Assembly (NCBI GenBank): GCA_963971225.1
Contig: OZ020267.1
Coordinates: 114,090,936-114,154,935, forward strand
DNA from: Melieria omissa
Taxonomy: Eukaryota > Arthropoda > Insecta > Diptera > Ulidiidae
Direction of reading: 5' to 3'
Length of the DNA: 64,000 bases
The translations under genes were made by a program, and so were the position numbers. The notes below the pieces were generated by a model. It was not told where the DNA came from and ran no database searches. It saw nothing but the letters and a program-made list of their open reading frames with translations. Below are positions 39,317 through 49,886 of the stretch, one piece after another; the first letter of the stretch is position 1; every line of letters begins with the position of its first letter.

Positions 39317-40495
39317 CAGTGTGTTCAACAGTGTTCATTTATTTAAAAAATTTTTTTATTTTTGAGAAATAGATATTAAAGGTTTCGACAGATCCAATGT
39401 CCTGCTAGTCTATAACAGCGTGACATCCTTGGCGACAACTGGCAGCCAAAATTTCAACATATCCCACGGAAAGAGAACTCTACGTTCTTTTGAGAAATCG
39501 AATAAAATGTTTTGATGATTTTATATTCTTTTTTGATATCTTAGCTTTCATTATAGCCCAAACATTTTCTATGGGACTTGCATCTGTTGAGTGTGAGGGC
39601 CAATCCAAAGTTGCAATATCGTGATCCTCTTTCCACTTGGTGCATGGTTTACTTTTGTGTTTCGGGTCGTTAACTTCTTGTAGTATCCAATCTGTGTTAT
39701 TTTTCCAATATAATTTTTCAGCAGACTTCAATTTTTTTTTCAAATTTCCGGTGAAACACTTTAGAGCGCCAAATCCTTGGGCAGAGAAGTATCCATACAC
39801 ATGAACCTTCTGGGATGCTTTTCACTTCGTTGAATTATTTTTTCACCTTTTTTCAATCAAACATGTCTAATTGTATTAAACAACACAAAAGTTGATTCAT
39901 CTATAAATATTACTTTGGTCCAATCACGGTCGATATTTGTGTAAGCCCACTGAAGACGCTTTTCAATATGATTTTTTGAAAGCAACGGTTTCGACAATGT
40001 GCCGTTACGTTTTATGCCTGATTGTTAAAGCCTGTCGCGAATCGTATTTAAGGATATATCCAAGCCCTTCGCCGATAATATTTTGTTTTCTTTTCTCAGA
40101 CTGATCGTTTGGTTTCTTTCAAAAAGCCCAACGATGACTTTATCCTGCCGCTTGGAAGTGGTCTCTTCCTGGTTCGTCGTCAACGTTTCCTGTTTCTGCA
40201 TAACGTTCAGACCACCTCGTAACAAACATGGAAGTAGTTTTAAGATATTTTGCAGATTTTTTAACTGACCATTTACGCTCCTTAGGATACTTCGTCAAAA
40301 CGCTCGCTTCGAAACATTTCTTAAATAGCACAATCATTTTGGTTACACGTGTCGCAGCGGAAAGTACAAAGAGAATTGATTAAAATGTATGCGTCGACAA
40401 CCGCAACAATGTACACTTATGTAAAAACAGAACCGGTAAATGTTCACTTAAAAGTTAACCGAATAAGCGAATAACGTTTATTGTTGAACACACTG
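39317..40495 (-). mobile_element. Decayed Tc1-like transposon, 1179 bp
   Basis: CAGTGTGTTCAACA at the left is inverted as TGTTGAACACACTG at the right, flanked by TA (39315-39316, 40496-40497). A transposase on the minus strand is split over frames. The N-terminal helix-turn-helix part is at 40337-40025 (KKSAKYLKTTSMFVTRWSER). The catalytic part is at 39800-39480, with NDPKH and ASPIENVW. The residue before NDPKH that should be the catalytic Asp reads as Val (LQEVNDPKH). Glu in PIEN is kept. It is a full-length but dead copy, distinct in ends and sequence from the element at 8235. Confidence 0.85.
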
Positions 40496-40497
40496 TA

Positions 40498-41828
40498 TTT
40501 CCCGAAGAGCCGCCACCCAAAGCATACAAAGTCTCCTGTTGCCAGCCGCAAATTATTGGCAAAATCAAAACCTATATAAGCTATTCATAATCATAATTAT
40601 TAACATAGCAGATGCATTTAGAATCTAAATTTTAGATAAATCAATGAACTAAACAACATAGCATTCTAATTGGCGAAGAACAGGTACGACTTACATGAGT
40701 TCTCTTTCTTTGTTCGTTTAATTCAGAGAATAAATTATATGGAATAATTGTACATACTAGCACAAATTTTATATATATCTGTTAGCTATTAAAGACCATT
40801 TAAGGACATATATTGTATCGATGCGCCAACTATTCCCATATAATTCAATCTTTACTGGAAGATATTGTGCGGCGGTCTTAGCCGCTAAAATCTAATAATT
40901 ATTGTTGGGTCATTGTTAACGCGCGCACAAGCGTAAGTAATTACTAAAGTTTTTCACAGCACTTTTTTTAAGATCATTCAAGTATTTTTAAATAAACGCC
41001 CAAAAGTATGTTGCAATTTCCCATAATTCTCTTTGGACACACGTTTGCATCTTTAAAAGCTTTTTGATAATTTGCATAATTATCTGTACCACTATTCACA
41101 AAACAATAATAATCTCAAGCGACGATAAATGAATGCAGGACTTTTGTTTCGATTTCGTGCACACAGTTTTTGTGCTGTACTTCGGTGCTCCGTGTTTCCC
41201 ACTTTTTGATAGCTGGACTATGGTTTTAGGGATTATATCAACATGGATCCGCATAACCATTATCCTGAACTTCGCAATTACTTACCCGTGTGAGGCTGTA
41301 AACCGTACATATCACCGGATTTCCAGACATCTTGATTGTTGTTTCTTGTGTTGAATTGTTGTTTTTACGTGTTTCTTTATAATTACAATTCGTACATAAG
41401 TTCGGTAGGGAAAATAAACAAATTTGAAGCTACTGACTTAAGCCATGACTAAAATAAAGGAAAATTCAAATATGTGCTGTTCATTTTTTTATTCGAAAAA
41501 TTTACTTGTGAATTTTTTCAACCGAATTTCTTTCGGATAATGTTTTGTTTTTATTATCGATGAATGCTATGATATCGACGAACAGGGGCGTACAATTATG
41601 TACAGCTCAAAAAAAAATCGTCTGTGATTGTCTACAATATTTGGCTATGCTGGTTATGCAGTAACGAATTTTAAATAAATGTGCAATGGCACACAAAACT
41701 AAATGTTGCTCATGACGGGCTTATAACGGTTTTATAACGGACGGCTTAAGAACTTGGCTGACAGAAAAGTTTACTCACACAACGAAAGTAATTTAAGACC
41801 GGACCCTGTGTATTATAATGTTGCATTT
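40498..41828. other. Gene-poor AT-rich DNA
   Basis: No supported gene. The ORF at 41133-41354 shows no domain. Confidence 0.35.
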
Positions 41829-41839
41829 GTGTAATGTTG

Positions 41840-43668
41840 TTTATTTATTTATTTATTTAGTAGTAGTCTTTGAACAATTCTTACAGACTAATTAACAAAA
41901 TGGGACTTAATCTTAAGCTTAAACTTAAACTGGAAGGTGGGAATAAAGAAAAGAAATAAACAGGGGTTTAGGTACAGATAGGTCAAACATAGAAGAGGAC
42001 GACAGCACGTTTAGCTCGGATAAGGCTCGAGAAATAGGCGCGTTACTACCATAACGCGTCTTAGAGAACTCAACAGAAAAAGGGGAAACATGTCTGAGGG
42101 AGCGAGATGGCACATTCAAAGATAATTTGGACAAGAGAGAGGGGCAATCAATATGTCCATTGACTAAATCAAAAATGAAAGCCATTGAAATGACAGACCT
42201 CCTGGTTTCAAGAGATTTTAAACCAAGCAGAAGACATCTAGACCTGTAAGGAGGCTGGAGCTCAGAAAAACGATGGCGAAGGGCAAACTTTAGGAATCTT
42301 TTTTGGATACGCTCTAAACGATTAGAATGCGACGCATGATACGGTCTCCAGATGAACGCAGCATATTTCAGTCTGGACCTGACAAAAGTAGAATACAAGA
42401 GCTTGAGCGTATAGGGATTGAAAAAGGAGGAAGAATTGCGGCGGACAAACCCTAACATAGAGTAGGCACGTGACACAATTCGATTAACATGGGAAGTGAA
42501 ACTAAACTTTGAGTCAAACACAACGCCCAGATCCTTGATCTCAGCCACCTTTCCTAATACTGAGCCATCAATTTCGAAAGAAGTTGTTACTGTATTAGAG
42601 CATTTCGAAAAAGTTGAGTGAAAGCATTTGCTGACGTTCAAGCATAAACGATTTTTCCTGCACCACGCGAGGACATTATTGAGGTCGGACTGAATGTTTA
42701 AAGAATCAGACGAAGAACGGACAATAGAGAAAATCTTCAAGTCATCTGCATAGAGCAAGAAGTTTGAGAAGGAGATCACTGATGTCATTTATAAAGAGGA
42801 CAAAGAACAAAGGGCCTAAAATACTTCCCTGCGGGACTCCAGAAGGGGCGACTAAAGGCTTCGAGATGGCATGATCAACAACGACGACGCACTGTCGGTT
42901 GCTTAAATTAGATTTAATCCAATCCAAGAAAACTGAATGAAACCCCAAGATCGAAAGCTTAGACAGGAGTATGTCATGAGAAACTTTGTCGAAGCCTTGG
43001 AGAAATCGGTATAGATTGTGTCCACTTGGGAATTATTCTGAAAAGCAGAGAAACAGTAATTACTAAAAACCGCAAGATTAGTGACAGTTGAGCGGGACGC
43101 GACAAAACCATGCTGGTTAGGTGATATGCCTTCGAAAAGTTTTGAAACCGTGGAGAGCTTGGAGATTGGGCGATAATTAGAGACGTCGGTTTTGTTCCCG
43201 CTTTTAAAAATAGGAGTAATTGCCGCTAGTTTCCAATCATCGATGAAAACACCAGAGGAAAGCAACATATTGAACATTAATTGTAGAGGGTATGCGAGCG
43301 AGGGACAGTTCTTTAGGAGAATGGGTGATAGAGTTAGAGAACCGAAATTGATTTATGAATTAGATTTAAAGGAGAAGTTGCTACTGGACGCAGAATCCGA
43401 AACGAAGTTAGAAAAGAAAAAGTCCGCAAACAGATCAGCAGCTTCCGGAGCAGAACTGGCAGATTTATCTCCGAAGAAAACAGTCGAGGGAATAGATGAG
43501 CTGTTATTTTTAGAATTAATGAATCGCCAAAAGGCCTTAGGCGTATTGATATTGGCTTCAAAGTTGAAAATATAATTACGACATAAAAATTTATTGAGGC
43601 AATTAAAATCCTTCTGGGCACTGAGAAACTTAAGATAGTAATGATTACTAGAGCTTTGTCTGTATTTC
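41840..43668 (-). mobile_element. 5'-truncated non-LTR retrotransposon (Jockey-like RT)
   Basis: Minus-strand reverse transcriptase fragments in several frames include NYRPISKLSTVSKLFE (about 43170), GVPQGSILGPLFFVLFINDI (about 42840-42790) and YADD (codons at 42741-42752), followed by a long 3' portion with RLERIQKRFLKFALRH. The 3' end carries a TAAA-type tail (41840-41860). GTGTAAT flanks it at 41829-41835 and at 43669-43675, a candidate target duplication that defines the truncated 5' end. At least two frameshifts break the ORF (near 42780 and near 42980). Jockey/CR1-like clade by motif; the family is not named. Confidence 0.82.
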
Positions 43669-43675
43669 GTGTAAT

Positions 43676-44861
43676 ATTTGCTTTTTAAATTCTTTAGGTG
43701 TTTATTTCTTAGATGTTGGATTACTATTGGTGACCATTGGATTAATACTCAGTGTGTCTTAAACAGCGGAAGTAAAGAACAAGGGTGCTCATCCAGCATA
43801 TTCTTGTGTAAGTATTTATGTAGTGTCGAAATGTTGAAGATTTTTTACCAGAAAACTTGTTGTTGCACATAAATACCTATCGGCATGTAGTATAAATGTG
43901 GATATGTCAAAATGACTCAAATTTGAAAACTCGTGCGTTCTAACCATAACAAGAATTCATCATTCATTCATTGTCGACGGATTCACTGAAGCGGAGTGTG
44001 GATTGCAAGAGTAATGGTTGAAGTGCGCCGGCGCAGAAACTTACTCCAAAATCATGAAACAATACACAAGTCCACGTACATATGTTAACATGTATGTGTT
44101 CGTGTGCGTACATATAGCCTTAAGCTAGCATGCGTACAAATTGACAGCAAAGTAGACGGCTATGCGACAACTGAATGGCGGGCAATGAGGATAAAAATAT
44201 CGTAAATTGATTTAAATTAATGGTGAACAGCACAGAATTTGTTTTTCATATAGCACTTTCTCTGTGTGTTGGAAACATGTAAACGTACGCAAACGCAACT
44301 GTGTGTATCTTTGACGCTGCTAAAAATTTTCCATCGAGTCGGTTCGTCTATTCGTTAGTGCTGCAACCTTGTGCATTGTTTAATTTTTAGTTTGTACAAC
44401 TGTCAGTTATAGTTGAACTGAGCACGTGATATTCTCACAATAAAGTCAAATACAAATTTATTTCGTAAGAAGGGATGTCCATTGTGTATTTTCTTGTCTA
44501 GGCGCTAAAATATTCGTATCAAATACCGTTCGCCTACGACCGAACTTAGTTTTCCCTCTTGTGGTTTTTTTCCCTCTTGTGGTTTTGCGTGCATTAACTC
44601 GATGTATGAATGATAAAAATAAACTCGACCGCTCATTTGTTCATTTGTTCATTCATTGGGTTCTACAACAAAAATATTCAGTGTGAAGAGAAACTGCGCC
44701 ACCGACACATTTGGCAAACACCGACAGCGCCGTATCTACGTGTGAAGCAGCATATAGACAGCATTTGGATTTCAGCAAAAAATTCTGCAATGCTTTGCAC
44801 TTGAACTAAATCGTTTTCATAATCAGCATTTATATATAATACATTCGATTCATAGTGAACC
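43676..44861. other. Intergenic, upstream of the CD98hc-like gene
   Basis: No gene seen. A 17-bp unit TTTCCCTCTTGTGGTTT is duplicated in tandem at about 44550-44586, and a TTCATTTG unit repeats near 44634. Both lie within 320 bp of the next start codon. Confidence 0.4.
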
Positions 44862-47800
44862 ATGAACAGAATGGGTATCTCAACCCATCCAACACTGCTC
44901 GATGTGGAACTGCCAACAACGCTAATTGAGTCGCCGACAGTGTCGACCTTTCTGCCCGATGAGGAGGCTTCCATCTGTCCATTGCTGCCGACCACCAATG
45001 GCACCTCAACGCCCATGACATTCTCACATCCGCTGACACCCTGCAACGACAACGACAGCAACGCATCGGCCAACCTGTGCAATGAGGACGGCAAGGTCGA
45101 CACAAGTTCATCGACGGGCAGCAGCTCCGGCATCGGCATGGATGCTCCAGACACCACATCCACGACGCTCTTCAACAAGCACGCGTATCAGCATCTGCAG
45201 ATCGGCAATGGCGCAGCACAGGTAATGCACGCAAGTAACGTATTTGTATTTGTGTATAATTGCCGAAAAAGTGTAAGTGAAAGTTTCAGTAAAGTAATAG
45301 GTTTGTCTTGACAGTAATGGCACCAAGGTTAGTGCCACTGCGGAAGATTAAAGTTTACAATGCAAATAACTGTATTTTATTACGTACATAAGTACTATTA
45401 TTTTTGTGGTACTATTAATATGCATTAAATACTGTTTGTTTATAAATTTGACAAGTTTAGTATACAATTTTTGAATCTTTTGATAGATAACTAGATCCTC
45501 AAATACATCACATGGAAAAAACTAAATGCGATTTAGAGAATAATTCTAGGTTTTATTCGCCTGAAATGAAAAATACAAAAATATAGAACTGGCCTTGCCG
45601 TACGATATGGAATTTCAAGTTCAATGTGTTTAATATTATTTTTTATTATATGTAGTATAGGTGCTCGAGGAATGCAATGGAAATATTGAGTTTAGATTTT
45701 TTTCCTCTGAAATTTAATTCCGCCTTCAACTTTCATTTTATTTACATGCAAAAAAAGCAAACAATCAAGGAAGTGAATTTTCAGTTTCACATTAGTAGTC
45801 GTTTATTCTGCTATCATTTGGTTCGAGTGAGCACTCGAAACTTAACACCTCAACTACATGTTTACGTGTCTTGAACAGAACGGCGTGCACAGCTTTGTTC
45901 GGGAGAGTGGGCCGGTTGTAAACAGAGATTTTAACGGCTATAGAATCGTAAATACTTACTAAATACAGGTGGATGCCAAAAGTAATAATAACGGATAAGC
46001 ATGGTGTTACCTTTTATGGAGGAGAGGGTGCGAGCTGCTGGCTGTCTTACGTCAAAATGAAATGTTTGCGTTTGTAATTGTGCGGTGAAATCGAAATGTG
46101 GAAAAAATGATGAGATAATCCCCGAAATGATGAAATAACAATAGTTGTAGAGAGTAGTAGTAGTTCAGTGGTTGGTGGGTTGCATTGTGCAACGTGTAGG
46201 TGTGCCAGTTTCAGTAGGAATGGAGTTTTTGACCTTTTAAGACGCACCTAAAAGTTTTCTCCAATAAGTAAACATTAGCCTAATATGGTAAGCAAACAAT
46301 GGTGGGCATTATTGGCAAGTAGCAAATTTTAATATGATTATTATGTGTGCATACGATAAACGGCTAAGCATATTTAAAAGTTCAATTAAATTCATTAAAA
46401 TCGCTTTTATGTGTGCGAATTTTTTTACTGTAAATTATTTTAGTTTAATGTAAAGCTTCTTTAATACTGACAGCTTTACTTTTTGCAGGACGGCAACTGT
46501 TCGAACGGGACGCTGTCGAAAGATGCTCCGTCCTTTGTCTCCTGGAATTGGCCGCTTATACGAAAATGCACATTCTTTGTGTTCATGTCCAGTTTGCTGG
46601 CCATGTGTGCCATAGTTGTGGCCATGATTGTCACCTTGCCAAAAACCTGCAATCCCAAGTATGTCGCGCTTTGAATTGAATTATTGACTTTAAACTAACA
46701 AGAATCTTTGCATTTCCCATAGAACCGCCTGGTATCGCGGCAGCGTTTTCTATGAGATCTTTCCCGCCAGCTTTCAAGATTCCAATAACGACGGCATAGG
46801 TGATATTCGCGGCATTGGCAGCCGCGTTGACTATCTGGCTTCGCTTGGAATTTCGGCGGTGCGTCTGAATTCCGTCTTTTCGTCGCCGCACTACCCCGAT
46901 GACTACGAGAGTGTGACTTCATTAACGGAGATCTCTGCGGTGTTGGGCACCGCCACCGACCTACACCAGTTGGCCGAGTCGCTGCATGCGCACAACATCT
47001 CGCTTATTCTCGACTTGCCCATCGGCTCGTTTGTGAAGAAGCTGGAGCACGCAAGTGCGCCGGTGTTCAGCGCGCTTACAGCCATGCAGCATAACATTTC
47101 CGAGTTTGATGTAACAACCGCAAGCACAACAGCCACTACCACGACTACACGCCGCTACATCGCTGCTGAGAACCCCATCAAAGAGGCGCTGAGCAAGTGG
47201 GCACAGCTCGGCGTTGATGGGTTTTACGTGAAAGGCCTGGAGAAGTTCGTAGAAGACACCCATCTCATGGGAAACTTGGCCGAGTGGAAGCGTCTAATTG
47301 GCTCGAATCGTATCCTAATTGCCAACGAACGTCTGATCGACGAACTGCCGGAGTTTGAGCGCACAGCTGCGCTGCATTTCATCGACTTGATTGACGTGCA
47401 CCTGAACGTACTCAACGGCACAAAAGCTTTGGAGGAGCGCATCAAGAAAGTGCTGGCAGGTCCCCTGGCGCCCGCCGAGTTCGGTGCGTGGATTCATTGG
47501 TCGCTGGGCGGCGTCGAGAAAGAACGGCTGACCCGTTTTGGCGGCAGCCGCAACATCACACTGGCCGCCACCATAATGCAGCTCATGCTGCCCGGCACCC
47601 CCAACATATTCTACGGGGACGAAATAGCGCTAGAAAGCATCGCCGATCCACACAACGAGCACGGCGACACGAAGCACTTGCACCACTTGGCCGCCATGCA
47701 GTGGTCAAACAGCTCACGACAGTTCACCAATCGCGAAACTTTACCCTGGCTGCCGCAGACCGCTCCATACAGTTTCGAGAACTTCCAGCTGATAACTCGT

Positions 47801-48106
47801 ATGATTGCGTTGCGCAATCGATCGCCATCGCTTTACAAGAACGCCATCTGCAAGCCGGAAACGACACTATCCAACACCGAGGTGCGCCGCAGCCACGACG
47901 ACATCTTCGTTGTGGAGCGCGTCTATCCGCGCCGCAACTCCTTTGTCTCCGTTTCGAATTTCGGACTGAAACACGTGACCATGGACATGACATCCATGTA
48001 CTACAGCGGCATTGAGATGCTTAACGAGAATCGTAGTGAGAAAATCTTTTTCTCGGAGCTGGCGGTTGGGCCGTTGGAAACAATGGTGATTAAATTAGAT
48101 AAATAA
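44862..48106 (+). CDS. SLC3 (CD98hc/rBAT)-type amino acid transporter heavy chain, 637 aa
   Basis: Exons 44862-45221, 46489-46658 and 46723-48106 join in phase to 638 codons. The protein has a ~145-residue cytoplasmic N-terminus, one transmembrane helix at about 146-170 (FFVFMSSLLAMCAIVVAMIV) and an extracellular alpha-amylase-like domain starting WYRGSVFYEIFPASFQDSNN and GDIRGIGSRVDYLASLGI. Cys174, just outside the membrane (LPKTCNPK), is placed like the Cys that disulfide-links SLC3 heavy chains to SLC7 light chains. The GVDGFR-x-D nucleophile motif of active family members reads GVDGFYVKG here, so no glycosidase activity is expected. YGDEIALE near the end of the barrel is conserved. It is a type II membrane protein that should traffic LAT-type transporters to the surface. 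The large first intron shows no other gene. Confidence 0.87.
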
Positions 48107-48278
48107 GTTGGTGTGCACCACCATAACGTGCGGATGCAGGGTGCCGTATGTAGATCTGTTGTAAATATTTAAGTTATGCTTGCAATATTTATTTGTTATG
48201 CGTTCTTAATTTGCCATACATCTTGTACTTGTATTTTCCGCACTCAATGCTTGCGAACAAAAAAGCTGATGATATAGC

Positions 48279-48284
48279 AATAAA
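48279..48284 (+). terminator. Poly(A) signal AATAAA of the CD98hc-like gene
   Basis: AATAAA 173 bp after the stop codon, followed by A-rich sequence. Confidence 0.6.
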
Positions 48285-49520
48285 AATCAAATCTCAAAAG
48301 TCCCAAGTCTCTTAATTTATTTAATGTTTTTGATTTAATGTTTTGAGTACTTTGCACTTCATGAAAACATGGAAGCCATACCGTAGGCACAATGAGGCTG
48401 TTTGACTATTAGCCAACCAAACACTTCTATCAGATTTAATCTGCACAATTTAGGCTAAAAAATGATTTAGAGTCCCTCATATTAAGCGACAGAGAAATTA
48501 AACAAATCTCCATACCAATCTTTACCATGTGATCACTGGTCACTGCCGTTCAAGTCACCATCGGAAATGGCGAGCTCCTTGCAAAACAATTAAATCTGAT
48601 CACATTTTCGCGTTGTCTACAGGTATCGTTGAATTGGAAACACCTACGATAGACTCTTAAAAGACTTAACAAAATAGAGTTGTGGGAGCACAATTCATAT
48701 TTATACAACTATCTTCTTCCTAGCCCCTTTGGAACTGCTTGCTTCGGACATACTACATATATAATCTCTGACTCGAATCTCTCGAAAATCGATCTTCTCT
48801 GGCTGCAGTTTTTTAACCACAGTTTAGTCGCTGCCAATAAATAATGGCAAATCATTGTTAATGACTGAGTTATCAGCCTTTTGCAATGATTCATGAAATT
48901 TATAGAAGTTTGCTGTTTTATTTATGATCTTTAAAATAACAGTTGCCAATAACGGCTGTTTTTAATATCAACATCAATAACCATTGGGTCACACAGCACT
49001 TTTAATTGAAAAAAAAACCTCACGGCCGCGTAATCGATACGTGACTGACCAACAATTGTCAATCAAATGTAGAAAGCCACAACGTTTCGAAAGAATATGG
49101 CGGTGATTCATACGTGTGCCAAATTAAAAGATCCGCTGATATGCAGAGGCGCAAAAGTGGACACAAGAAAAACCCAGTGTCACAAATCTGTTGCACGTAC
49201 TTTTACTATATAAATTGATATAAATATTTGATTTAGATTTTTATATTTACTGTTTTTTATGCAAAAATTTAAGTGTAAACAAACATATCTGCATGATTAT
49301 TGGTAGAAAGTTCGGTCTCTTTCCTTTAATTTGCATTTCAATGTACCACAAATCGATTTCGGTGTTCAAGTTCACACACATATTTTAAAATTTCAACCAT
49401 TTATGGCTGGAATGGGTGCTACAAATAACGTAACTCACTTCAAGTAAATAAATATATAAATAATAATAATTAATAAAATAGTTTTGGTATTTCATAAACA
49501 CACATTGTACTGGAACACTT
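48285..49520. other. Intergenic
   Basis: No coding sequence supported; AT-rich. Confidence 0.4.
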
Positions 49521-49886
49521 CTAAATATCGTCGAAAAGCACGTCTAGGCCGCCATCGTCACCGTCATCGTCGTAGCTGCCGAAACCGAAAAGCCCCTCGT
49601 CCGCATTTGGCGGCACGAAAACGCCGTTGAACACGCCATCCAAGCGGTCCTCCAGTCCCATGGTCGACGCTAGCCCATAGATCAATCGCATCGCCACCAA
49701 GCGTACAAAGTCGGGCGTGCTGGTTTCTTTGCCCGTGCCGCCAAGAAACAAAAGTTGTTTGTTCTCGCCCTCCGCTTCCGGCGCCGACTGCAACTTCGAA
49801 TTCGCCAAATTCGCCATGGAACGACACTGCCCTAAGGTCGCCACCGCAATCAGAACAATAGTGCACACGAGCAGCAACTTAGCCAT
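49521..49886 (-). CDS. Small secreted acidic protein, 121 aa, function unknown
   Basis: Single-exon ORF with a clear signal peptide (MAKLLLVCTIVLIAVATLG, with cleavage likely near GQC-RS). The start at 49886 is the ATG that directly opens the signal sequence; the frame continues upstream without another convincing start. The mature part holds TPDFVRLVAMRLIYGLASTM, a likely amphipathic helix, then EDRLDGVFNGVFVPPNADEG and a Gly/Asp-rich acidic tail (SYDDDGDDGGLDVLFDDI). One Cys is near the cleavage site, so no disulfide core is expected. Codon use is GC-rich like the real genes around it. I do not recognise the family. Small secreted proteins of this kind are common in insect cuticle, fat body or reproductive tissue, but nothing here decides between them. 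Confidence 0.75.
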   Translation of the reverse strand: MAKLLLVCTIVLIAVATLGQCRSMANLANSKLQSAPEAEGENKQLLFLGGTGKETSTPDFVRLVAMRLIYGLASTMGLEDRLDGVFNGVFVPPNADEGLFGFGSYDDDGDDGGLDVLFDDI

